Shown here: piece after piece, positions 1 through 5,056 of the stretch
Position numbering within the stretch: position 1 is the first letter of the stretch
Layout: every line of letters starts with the position of its first letter
Origin: Methylococcaceae bacterium
Lineage (GTDB): Bacteria > Pseudomonadota > Gammaproteobacteria > Methylococcales > Methylomonadaceae
Direction of reading: 5' to 3'
Assembly (NCBI GenBank): GCA_005779525.1
Contig: SXIZ01000014.1
Coordinates: 1 to 9,588 of the forward strand
Length of the DNA stretch: 9,588 nucleotides
Notes under the pieces: model-generated
What the model saw: only the letters and a program-made list of their open reading frames with translations
What the model was told of the DNA's origin: nothing
Database searches by the model: none
Made by a program: the position numbers and the translations under genes

Positions 1-1
1 A

Positions 2-826
2 CATCGTAAAATCTGCGCCATCCGCCTGATTTCCAAAATGCCGACTATCGTCGCGATGTGTCACAAATACAGTGTCGGCATGCCGTTTATGTATCCACAG
101 AACAAAATGAGCTATGTGGATAGCTTTATGCGTATGATGCTCGGTTCGCCCTGTGAAGAATTTCATCCTAACCCCATCTTATCGCGAGCCTTGGACCGCA
201 TCTTAATCCTACATGCCGACCACGAACAGAACGCCTCGACATCGACTGTTCGCTTAGCAGGTTCCAGTGGCGCCAACCCCTATGCCTGCGTTGCCGCAGG
301 GATTGCTTGTTTATGGGGTGCCGCGCATGGCGGTGCTAACGAAGCGGTATTAAAAATGTTAGAAGAAATTGGCGATGTCTCACGCATTGATTTATTTATC
401 GCCAAAGCCAAAGACAAAAACGATCCCTTTAAACTGATGGGCTTTGGACATCGCGTCTATAAAAACTACGACCCCCGTGCCAAACTGATGCGCGAAACTT
501 GTCATGAAGTGTTAGATGAATTGGGTTTGCATGACGATAAGATGTTCAAACTGGCCATGGAACTTGAACGTATCGCCTTAGAAGACGAATACTTTATCGC
601 TAAAAAACTCTATCCAAATGTCGATTTTTACTCAGGTATCGTTTTGCGTGCCTTAGGTATTCCGACAGCTTTATTCACCGCGATTTTTGCTATGGCCCGT
701 TCTATTGGCTGGATAGCGCAATGGGATGAAATGATTTCTGATCCAGAACAAAAAATTGGGCGGCCCAGACAGCTGTATACTGGCCCCGCGCAACGAGATG
801 TAATTCCGATTGGTAAACGTAGCTAA
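2..826 (+). CDS. gltA: Citrate synthase (type II), 5'-truncated by the window edge
   Basis: Condenses acetyl-CoA and oxaloacetate to citrate, the entry step of the TCA cycle, in the cytoplasm. The reading frame is open from base 2, so the gene starts outside the window; about 274 codons are visible, roughly the last two thirds of a usual 427-430 residue protein. An in-frame ATG at 38 is internal: the preceding residues (HRKICAIRLISK) already match the family. Counting from that Met, the block LHADHEQNASTSTVRLAGSS is at 59-78, the first catalytic His is in AHGGANE (His97), the second in GFGHRVYKNYDPRA (His138), and the catalytic Asp in NVDFYSG (Asp196). These correspond to E. coli His264, His305 and Asp362, with nearly the same spacing. 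The C-terminus (GRPRQLYTG) is complete and normal. A stem-loop follows the stop. Identification is very secure; nothing about allosteric control can be read from this part. Confidence 0.97.
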   Translation, partial: HRKICAIRLISKMPTIVAMCHKYSVGMPFMYPQNKMSYVDSFMRMMLGSPCEEFHPNPILSRALDRILILHADHEQNASTSTVRLAGSSGANPYACVAAGIACLWGAAHGGANEAVLKMLEEIGDVSRIDLFIAKAKDKNDPFKLMGFGHRVYKNYDPRAKLMRETCHEVLDELGLHDDKMFKLAMELERIALEDEYFIAKKLYPNVDFYSGIVLRALGIPTALFTAIFAMARSIGWIAQWDEMISDPEQKIGRPRQLYTGPAQRDVIPIGKRS

Positions 827-848
827 ACTACACTCCCCCTATTTCAAC

Positions 849-876
849 ACCGCGCATAGACACAGCTTTGCGCGGT
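849..876 (+). terminator. Stem-loop after gltA, probable terminator
   Basis: A perfect 8-bp GC-rich inverted repeat, ACCGCGCA and TGCGCGGT, with a 12-base loop, starts 22 bases after the gltA stop codon. The 3' flank is TATATATTCT, not a clean T run. It is therefore either a weak intrinsic terminator or a 3'-end-protecting hairpin. Its position right behind a gene end with no plus-strand gene following supports a transcript-end role. Confidence 0.55.
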
Positions 877-1201
877 ATATATTCTCCAAAATGCATTAGC
901 TCTGCTGATATTGTAAAACCCCATTGAAGAGCAGCAATAACACAGTTTGCAAGAGAATAGTTGCCAAGGAGAGATTACCCTCTAATGCAACAGCTCCTAA
1001 GTCGCCCTTTTTCCTCTCGTTAACCTCAATCACGGGGTAAAAAATTCACTTCTTAAAAAATCGACAGCTGCATCAAATCGGTTGTCTGGATTTAACTCAC
1101 CATTTAAAAGACCGCTGCACAACCGCCCAAAATCCATAACACAGGCTTCTGCGCTTTTTAATTGCCGCCTGAGTAACCTACACCAATTAATGACTAGCGT
1201 C
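877..1201. other. Gap between the convergent gltA and ung genes, no supported gene
   Basis: This stretch separates the convergent ends of gltA and ung. I see no convincing gene. A plus-strand micro-ORF of 12 codons (985-1023) lies 11 bases after an AGGAGA sequence but leads to no gene. A minus-strand frame (1218-1030) has only a TTG start and no family resemblance. A short GCTCT / AGAGC pair lies near 900-935. No hairpin followed by a T run was found for the ung side, so how ung transcription ends is unclear. Confidence 0.5.
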
Positions 1202-1885
1202 TTACACCCGCCAATCAATCGGCGTATGCCCCTGCTGCGTTAAATATTGGTTGATTATCGAAAACTGGTGATTACCAAAAAATACGCGATGCGCCGACAG
1301 CGGCGAGGGATGTGGGGATTTCAACACGCGATGTTTATGCGTATCGATAAACGCACCTTTTTTTTGCGCATAACTTCCCCATAATACAAACAGCAAGCCT
1401 TCGCGCCGGGCATTGAGCGCCGCAATCGCAGCATCGGTAAAGGTTTCCCATCCGCGTCCTTGGTGAGATCCCGCTTTGGCTTGCTCGACCGTTAAGGTGG
1501 CATTTAGCAATAACACGCCTTGATTCGCCCAGGGAGTTAAGTCACCTGAACCACTCATCTGGAGACCTAAATCGCTCGCAATTTCTTTAAAAATATTTTG
1601 TAACGATGGCGGCAAAGCTATACCTGAAGGGACGGAAAAACTTAAGCCATGTGCTTGCCCAGGGCCGTGATACGGGTCTTGCCCGATGATCACTACTTTG
1701 ACCTGTTCAAAGGGAGTGTGATTAAAGGCGTTAAAAATCAAGGGGCCAGCCGGATAGATAATTTTGCCTGCCGCTTTTTCTTGCCGCAAAAAAGCACGTA
1801 ATACTTGCATATAGGGTTTAGCAAATTCTTCCCCTATGACTGCTTGCCAAGAGGGATGGATTTGACCGTTTTTTTCGAGTGTCAT
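1202..1885 (-). CDS. ung: Uracil-DNA glycosylase, family 1
   Basis: Removes uracil from DNA by cleaving the N-glycosidic bond, starting base excision repair of deaminated cytosine and misincorporated dUMP. The protein is 227 residues, the normal length (E. coli 229). The water-activating motif GQDPYHG is at 68-74, with catalytic Asp70 and Tyr72; Phe83, which stacks on uracil, is in LSFSVP. LLLN at 125-128 supplies uracil-specificity Asn128. The DNA-intercalation motif HPSPLSAHR is at 192-200, with catalytic His192 and wedge Leu196. All functional residues of the family are present. The ATG at 1885 gives a standard N-terminus (PSWQAVIGEEF at 11-21); no good Shine-Dalgarno is visible before it. 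The upstream gene on the same strand is the acetyltransferase, 88 bases away, so the two might share a transcript, but no functional link is known. Confidence 0.97.
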   Translation of the reverse strand: MTLEKNGQIHPSWQAVIGEEFAKPYMQVLRAFLRQEKAAGKIIYPAGPLIFNAFNHTPFEQVKVVIIGQDPYHGPGQAHGLSFSVPSGIALPPSLQNIFKEIASDLGLQMSGSGDLTPWANQGVLLLNATLTVEQAKAGSHQGRGWETFTDAAIAALNARREGLLFVLWGSYAQKKGAFIDTHKHRVLKSPHPSPLSAHRVFFGNHQFSIINQYLTQQGHTPIDWRV

Positions 1886-1951
1886 AGTTGAGTGCGCCGC
1901 TGATTAAAGTAGCGTTGTTATTAAGGTTTAATTTAGGGGAACACGCCTGTG

Positions 1952-1968
1952 GCTAAAGACAGCTTAGC
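1952..1968 (-). other. Short hairpin between the acetyltransferase gene and ung
   Basis: A 5-bp inverted repeat, GCTAA and TTAGC, with a 7-base loop lies 5 bases past the acetyltransferase stop on the minus strand. It has no T run behind it and is short, so it is at best a weak pausing or processing element. It also lies within the 88-base leader of ung. Confidence 0.2.
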
Positions 1969-1973
1969 GCGAT

Positions 1974-2441
1974 TTATGATAAGCGCACCTGCATAAGCGT
2001 GACTGCAGTGCCACGATAGTCCTCTCTGGCCAGCACTTCCCATCCGAGTTTGGCATACAACTTCTCTTGCCCTGGGGTAAATAAATATAACGCTGGGATC
2101 GCAGCTGCTGCCGCTTGCTGCATGACATGTTGTACTAAAGCAGAAGCAACGCCCTGATGGCGATGTGGCACATCGACATAGACGCTTGCAAGCCACGGCG
2201 TTAATTCTTCATGGCTGTCCATATCATTGCTCACGATAGCCGCCGAACCGATCACTTGCTCACCAATAACGCTAACAAACATGGATGGGAGTAGCGCTGT
2301 GCTTAAAAAACTGTCCATTTTGACAATACGCTGTTCTAAGCTGCTACCCGGATTGAGATATCCCCATTCCGCCTGATGCCACTCCGCCAGTTGCGGAATC
2401 GCCTGCGGCCTGGCGGTCAAATTAATGATTTGCGGTTGCAT
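1974..2441 (-). CDS. GNAT-family N-acetyltransferase
   Basis: A 155-residue single-domain protein of the Gcn5-related acetyltransferase superfamily, which moves an acetyl group from acetyl-CoA to an amine; the substrate cannot be told from the sequence. Motif A lies at 84-110: LASVYVDVPHRH followed by the acetyl-CoA pyrophosphate-binding signature R94-x-x-G97-x-A99 and an amphipathic helix. Motif B is near 117-134, with LYLFTPGQEKLYAKLGW; Tyr129 sits where many GNATs have the general-acid tyrosine. The N-terminal part (LAEWHQAEWGYLNPGSS) and the TPWLASVYV block resemble a common proteobacterial subgroup annotated only as GNAT. The ATG at 2441 has no strong Shine-Dalgarno; a TCAGAT/ATCTGA dyad lies 22 bases upstream. 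The protein is full length with no disrupted motif. It is probably cytoplasmic, as no signal peptide or membrane segment is seen. Confidence 0.88.
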   Translation of the reverse strand: MQPQIINLTARPQAIPQLAEWHQAEWGYLNPGSSLEQRIVKMDSFLSTALLPSMFVSVIGEQVIGSAAIVSNDMDSHEELTPWLASVYVDVPHRHQGVASALVQHVMQQAAAAAIPALYLFTPGQEKLYAKLGWEVLAREDYRGTAVTLMQVRLS

Positions 2442-2462
2442 AAGTTTGCTACTTGCTCAGTT

Positions 2463-2483
2463 TCAGATTGGATTATGATCTGA
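2463..2483. promoter_or_regulatory. Dyad upstream of the acetyltransferase gene, possible operator
   Basis: TCAGAT and ATCTGA form a perfect 6-bp inverted repeat with a 9-base spacer. Its edge is 22 bases from the acetyltransferase start codon. Position and spacing suit a repressor site or a leader hairpin, but no known consensus was recognised. A 6-bp repeat can occur by chance in a gap of this size. Confidence 0.25.
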
Positions 2484-3059
2484 GAAGCCAATGGATTTGT
2501 CTAGTACGCAATCAATTTTAATTGCTTACAAGCTAGATAATTGCTTTTGTCTCTAATTTACTCACTAAAGACTGCAAGGTACTGCGCAATTTTGCAGACT
2601 GAAAGGGCTTAAAGAGCTTTAAGTGTTTTAATAATCGGGCGCTTAAATCGCTACCCACAGCGTTCCCTTCTTAGTGAGCAACCCGGAGACTGGATAGAGC
2701 AGCGCTAAAATTCTGCTGCAATAATTCCGATGTGTTAGGTAACGCTAACCCACCCTACCAACCATCTTGATTTTTACGAGACGCTAGCCAACCAGTAGCT
2801 ATCTTTGGCAAACGTTGCAATTTGTTATTACTGGTATTTTTATGACTGCAGTACCATTCAGGCGTTTTATCAGGATTACTGTTAGATCCGTGTCGTATAG
2901 CTGCTAAAAATGCCATTACCATAGACCAAAAGGCATAGCCCAGATGAGCTATTTTCTTCAAGCGCAAGCTGCTAGATAATAGTAATCCTTGGCACCTCGA
3001 ATGCGTCACTCCTCATAACAAGGATGTTTTTTTTAACTTTGTCTGTGTCAGTTCGTCAA
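2484..3059. other. Long stretch without a supported gene, rich in short palindromes
   Basis: No recognisable gene lies between the acetyltransferase and the GAF protein. Visible structures are an imperfect repeat AGACTGCAA / TTGCAGACT (2569-2600, 8 of 9 pairs), a near-continuous palindrome CTTAAAG-AG-CTTTAAG (2608-2623) followed by TGTTTTAAT, a GCAGC / GCTGC pair near 2700-2720, and a GTTAG / CTAAC element (2734-2749). A run of eight T bases lies near 3027-3034. The minus-strand frame 3009-2755 would give 84 residues from a GTG start; its product matches nothing I recognise, and the only Shine-Dalgarno-like GAGGAG overlaps the start codon. The region may hold decayed coding or mobile DNA, but no terminal repeats or transposase motif can be shown. 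Confidence 0.4.
2734..2756. repeat. GTTAG...CTAAC palindromic element, possible remnant of a dispersed repeat
   Basis: GTTAG and CTAAC flank a 6-base centre (2734-2749) and are followed by CCCACCC. Read on the minus strand this is GGGTGGGTTAG, then the centre, then CTAAC. It resembles the small GGTGGGTTA-type palindromic repeats scattered between genes in many proteobacterial and cyanobacterial genomes, but the outer GGTGGG half has no matching partner. It could be a decayed copy. Only one copy is in this window, so repetitiveness is inferred. Confidence 0.3.
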
Positions 3060-3983
3060 TTAAAACAAAAAAGTCACTATGGCACTTAACCTAGCTTGTT
3101 GAATCACGGGTATCGCCAGCATGCTACTGAGATTATCTAATTCAGGATTGTAAACTGCACTGGCACCACCCGTGATTACAGGCATTCCCGTCAACCACAC
3201 GCGCCCTAAAGCACCTTCGCCTTTACGCACGGTAGTATTTTCAAACATTTCCGCTAAGTTATTACTGGTTTTACTATAACCTTGCTGGCAAATTAACTGC
3301 TCACCTTGCTCATCGGGCACCCAAATTTGGATGCGTTTGGCTATCGGGGTCGCCTTGGCCGACAGAAAAGTCATAATGTAGATTTGGGTATGATGATTGA
3401 GTAAGGGAATACTTAAGCCCGTCGTAATACCCGCTTGTTCTGCATCTTTAGAGCGTATGAAACCCGTCATTTTGCCGATATCTTCCAGTAACCAGGGGGT
3501 TCCGCTTTCCCAGGCTTTACCTGCAATCCCCGAGCCTTTGGGTAAAGACAGCTGTCGAGAAATGCTTTCAAATTGCTTTAAATTGCCATAGTAACCGTCC
3601 ATCACCTGCAAATTACTGGCATCTTCGTCGCTATTACACCAGACTTCAATAGCACCTGCCTGCTCCGCATCGTCACCGCACAACAACACCACCACCGCCA
3701 GTAAGAAATCACCCGAAAAAATCGGCAGCGCTATACCACAGGTCAACCCTGCTTTACGGGCAGCCTCGGTGCGTTTGAAATACGATTGTTCGAATTGCGT
3801 TAACACCAAAGGATGTCCAGCGGCCCAGGCCTTGCCAGGAAGCCCATCATCGTAAGCAAAACATTGCTGTTCACTGGCGGTTTTAAATTCGGTATAGGCA
3901 CCATATAAACCTGAACCAAACTCCAGTTGAGTGCGGCTACGATTGGGTATCCAAATTTCTATGACTTTAATAAAGGTTTGCAT
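3060..3983 (-). CDS. Triple GAF-domain protein, likely partner of the ANTAR regulator
   Basis: A 307-residue protein made almost entirely of three diverged GAF repeats, each running from an I-E/Q-V/I-W strand through a G-x-x-G-K/R-x-W motif to an A-I-P-type strand. From the chosen start the domains are at about 8-103 (GLPGKAW at 47-53), 111-208 (GIAGKAW at 152-158) and 218-307 (GALGRVW at 257-263). GAF domains bind small ligands or cofactors and often drive ANTAR or GGDEF outputs. No output, signal peptide or membrane segment is present, and the protein ends right after the last GAF strand. I chose the ATG at 3983, 13 bases after the ANTAR stop and just before the first GAF strand. The frame also allows a GTG at 4043 or an ATG at 4028, both overlapping the upstream gene. 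No clear Shine-Dalgarno is seen at any of these, so translational coupling is likely. The ligand is unknown. Confidence 0.85.
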   Translation of the reverse strand: MQTFIKVIEIWIPNRSRTQLEFGSGLYGAYTEFKTASEQQCFAYDDGLPGKAWAAGHPLVLTQFEQSYFKRTEAARKAGLTCGIALPIFSGDFLLAVVVLLCGDDAEQAGAIEVWCNSDEDASNLQVMDGYYGNLKQFESISRQLSLPKGSGIAGKAWESGTPWLLEDIGKMTGFIRSKDAEQAGITTGLSIPLLNHHTQIYIMTFLSAKATPIAKRIQIWVPDEQGEQLICQQGYSKTSNNLAEMFENTTVRKGEGALGRVWLTGMPVITGGASAVYNPELDNLSSMLAIPVIQQARLSAIVTFLF

Positions 3984-3996
3984 AGGCTTATAGTCA

Positions 3997-4566
3997 TTAT
4001 TTAAGGAGTTCAGCCATGGCGATGACATTTTTAGCCATTTCACTGAGCGTACTGTTTCGATCCATGGCTAATTTACGCAGGGTATGGTAAGCCTCGTGTT
4101 CGGTGTAATGTTGCGTTTTAATGAGAATGGCTTTGGCACGATCAATTTGCTTACGGTCTTCCAACTGTGCCTTCGCCTCTTCCAAGGCATTTTTGAGGTG
4201 TTGTAATTGCTTAAAGCGTGCCACCGCAATCTGCAGCCAAGACTGCAGTTCTGCATACTCTAAACAATTGACCTGCAGCAAACTCACCTCCAACGCCATG
4301 AGTTGTTGGATCACGTCTTGATCAGCGTCGGCAATAAGCATAATCACTGGCAAGGGAAAGTGCTGATTTAACCAAGCCAAATCTTGCAGCACACTCTCGT
4401 TAAGCACGCCCAAATTAAACAAGATGATATCGGGCTCTGCTTCTTTAATAAGCGTGGGTAGGCTTAAACTATAAGCGGTTTTATGGACATGGATAGCAGT
4501 TTGCTGCAAAGCTAACATTAATGCGTCACTGTGCCGATTACTTTCAACTAATAGCAGATTCATCAT
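3997..4566 (-). CDS. NasT-type response regulator with ANTAR RNA-binding domain and a degenerate receiver
   Basis: A 189-residue cytoplasmic regulator. Residues 1-120 have a receiver-like fold: a first strand MNLLLVES, the PDIILFNLG strand at 45-53, and PVIMLIAD at 73-80. Residues about 125-189 form an ANTAR domain, with LEDRKQIDRAKAILI at 135-149, HEAYHTLRKLAMDRN at 157-171 and a final helix; this closely follows NasT/AmiR-like antiterminators. ANTAR proteins bind paired hairpins in leader RNAs and prevent termination. The phosphoacceptor Asp is replaced by Asn51, and the usual acidic pair is Glu8-Ser9, so aspartyl phosphorylation is not expected. In nitrate-assimilation systems NasT is held by the sensor NasS; here no NasS is seen, and the next gene encodes three GAF domains. 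Two adjacent ATGs (4566, 4563) could start it, neither with a clear Shine-Dalgarno. It may not control nitrate genes, so no symbol is given. Confidence 0.88.
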   Translation of the reverse strand: MMNLLLVESNRHSDALMLALQQTAIHVHKTAYSLSLPTLIKEAEPDIILFNLGVLNESVLQDLAWLNQHFPLPVIMLIADADQDVIQQLMALEVSLLQVNCLEYAELQSWLQIAVARFKQLQHLKNALEEAKAQLEDRKQIDRAKAILIKTQHYTEHEAYHTLRKLAMDRNSTLSEMAKNVIAMAELLK

Positions 4567-4724
4567 AAGTTTCGGGTATGGCTGATTAGCGGTAAGAATA
4601 GACAGTTAGAACAGAGGAAAACCAGCTCGGCAGTTACAAAATAAAGCAGTTCAATAGGATTAACTCATGTTATTCAGCCGCTGCCAGAGGGATCTCTCAG
4701 AGGACTGAAGTACGGAATAAAATT

Positions 4725-4740
4725 CGTCGGTGCACCAACG
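4725..4740. promoter_or_regulatory. Palindrome centred on GGTGCACC, possible NtrC-like or other operator
   Basis: CGTCGGTG and CACCAACG form a 16-bp dyad with one mismatched pair. The central GGTGCACC is perfect, and the site contains TGCACCA, the half-site word of NtrC boxes, although both halves abut instead of being spaced. It lies about 30 bases downstream of the candidate sigma-54 promoter, inside the presumed leader of the ANTAR gene. A repressor site or a leader feature is equally possible. Confidence 0.25.
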
Positions 4741-4770
4741 TTTTTGCATTTGTGATCTTACAATAACTTT

Positions 4771-4787
4771 TGCACAATTCAGGCCAA
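4771..4787 (-). promoter_or_regulatory. Candidate sigma-54 (-24/-12) promoter for the ANTAR/GAF unit
   Basis: On the minus strand, TTGGCCTGAATTGTGCA has the required GG-N10-GC spacing. It matches TGGCACG-N4-TTGCA at 5 of 7 positions in the -24 part and 4 of 5 in the -12 part. Transcription would start near 4760 and run toward the ANTAR gene. A TGCACCA word 127 bases upstream (4914-4920) and the AT-rich stretch between would suit an activator site and a bendable or IHF region. Sigma-54 control is usual for nitrogen-related ANTAR systems, which motivated the search; the match is inferred and not proven. Confidence 0.35.
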
Positions 4788-5018
4788 AAACCCAATTTTT
4801 AATATATTTAATTATTTTTCAGTAATTTAAGGTATTTTTTTACAAATTTTTTGAGGGATATAAAATCACATTCTACCCAGTCAAGCATCAAGGTAGTGCA
4901 CACAACAGAATTTTGCACCAATTTAGTAAGTTGAGATTGTGCATTGAGGTCATACTGAAAAGACAATAGCCCGCCGCTAATTTTTAGCAAGCGGTGTATA
5001 AAAGTGGTTAATAACAGC

Positions 5019-5049
5019 GCGAAACCAAGTTGTAAAACTTGAATTTCGC
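5019..5049 (-). terminator. Long hairpin after the c-di-GMP gene, possible terminator
   Basis: Two stacked perfect 6-bp stems, GCGAAA/TTTCGC outside and CAAGTT/AACTTG inside, are separated by a small internal loop and closed by a 4-base loop. The hairpin begins 7 bases after the stop of the large gene in its direction of transcription. The following bases (GCTGTTATTAACC) are only moderately T-rich, so termination may be incomplete, or the structure may protect the transcript end. Confidence 0.5.
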
Positions 5050-5056
5050 CACGGGT

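Larger units (their letters stand above)
4567..5018. other. Upstream region of the ANTAR/GAF unit, AT-rich, no confident gene
   Basis: This gap separates the c-di-GMP gene from the ANTAR gene. Bases 4793-4853 are very AT-rich. A candidate sigma-54 promoter (4771-4787) and two TGCACCA words (4731-4737 and 4914-4920) are listed separately. If that promoter is real, the ANTAR transcript has a leader of roughly 190 bases. A frame on the minus strand is open from the c-di-GMP stop codon down to 4808; its only start in the first half is TTG at 4990, giving 60 residues with no family resemblance, so I do not call it a gene. Confidence 0.45.

Noticed and set aside
985..1023. 12-codon plus-strand frame after an AGGAGA sequence, possible leader peptide
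   Set aside because: No plus-strand gene or attenuator structure follows it, so a leader peptide has nothing to control.
1030..1218. Minus-strand 62-residue frame running out of the end of ung
   Set aside because: It starts with TTG inside ung, has no Shine-Dalgarno, and its product resembles nothing I know; an open frame of this length is expected by chance.
1933..2196. Minus-strand 87-residue frame overlapping the acetyltransferase
   Set aside because: It is a different frame on the same strand as a gene with clear GNAT motifs; its product is Cys- and Arg-rich in the manner of a shadow frame.
2755..3009. Minus-strand 84-residue frame in the gene-poor stretch
   Set aside because: The start is GTG with the only GAGGAG overlapping it, no family is recognised, and the frame ends in a repeat-like element. 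A remnant is possible but cannot be shown.
3984..4043. Longer N-terminus for the GAF protein from the GTG at 4043 or the ATG at 4028
   Set aside because: It would overlap the ANTAR gene by 32-47 bases, and the added residues lie outside the GAF fold; the ATG at 3983 sits just before the first GAF strand.
4567..4800. ANTAR target RNA (two hairpins with six-base loops) in the leader of the ANTAR gene
   Set aside because: Several short dyads exist around 4680-4740, but I could not find a pair of stems with six-base loops carrying the conserved A and G.
4808..4990. Separate 60-residue gene downstream of the c-di-GMP gene
   Set aside because: Only a TTG start, no Shine-Dalgarno and no family resemblance; it is treated as part of an in-frame open extension of the upstream gene.
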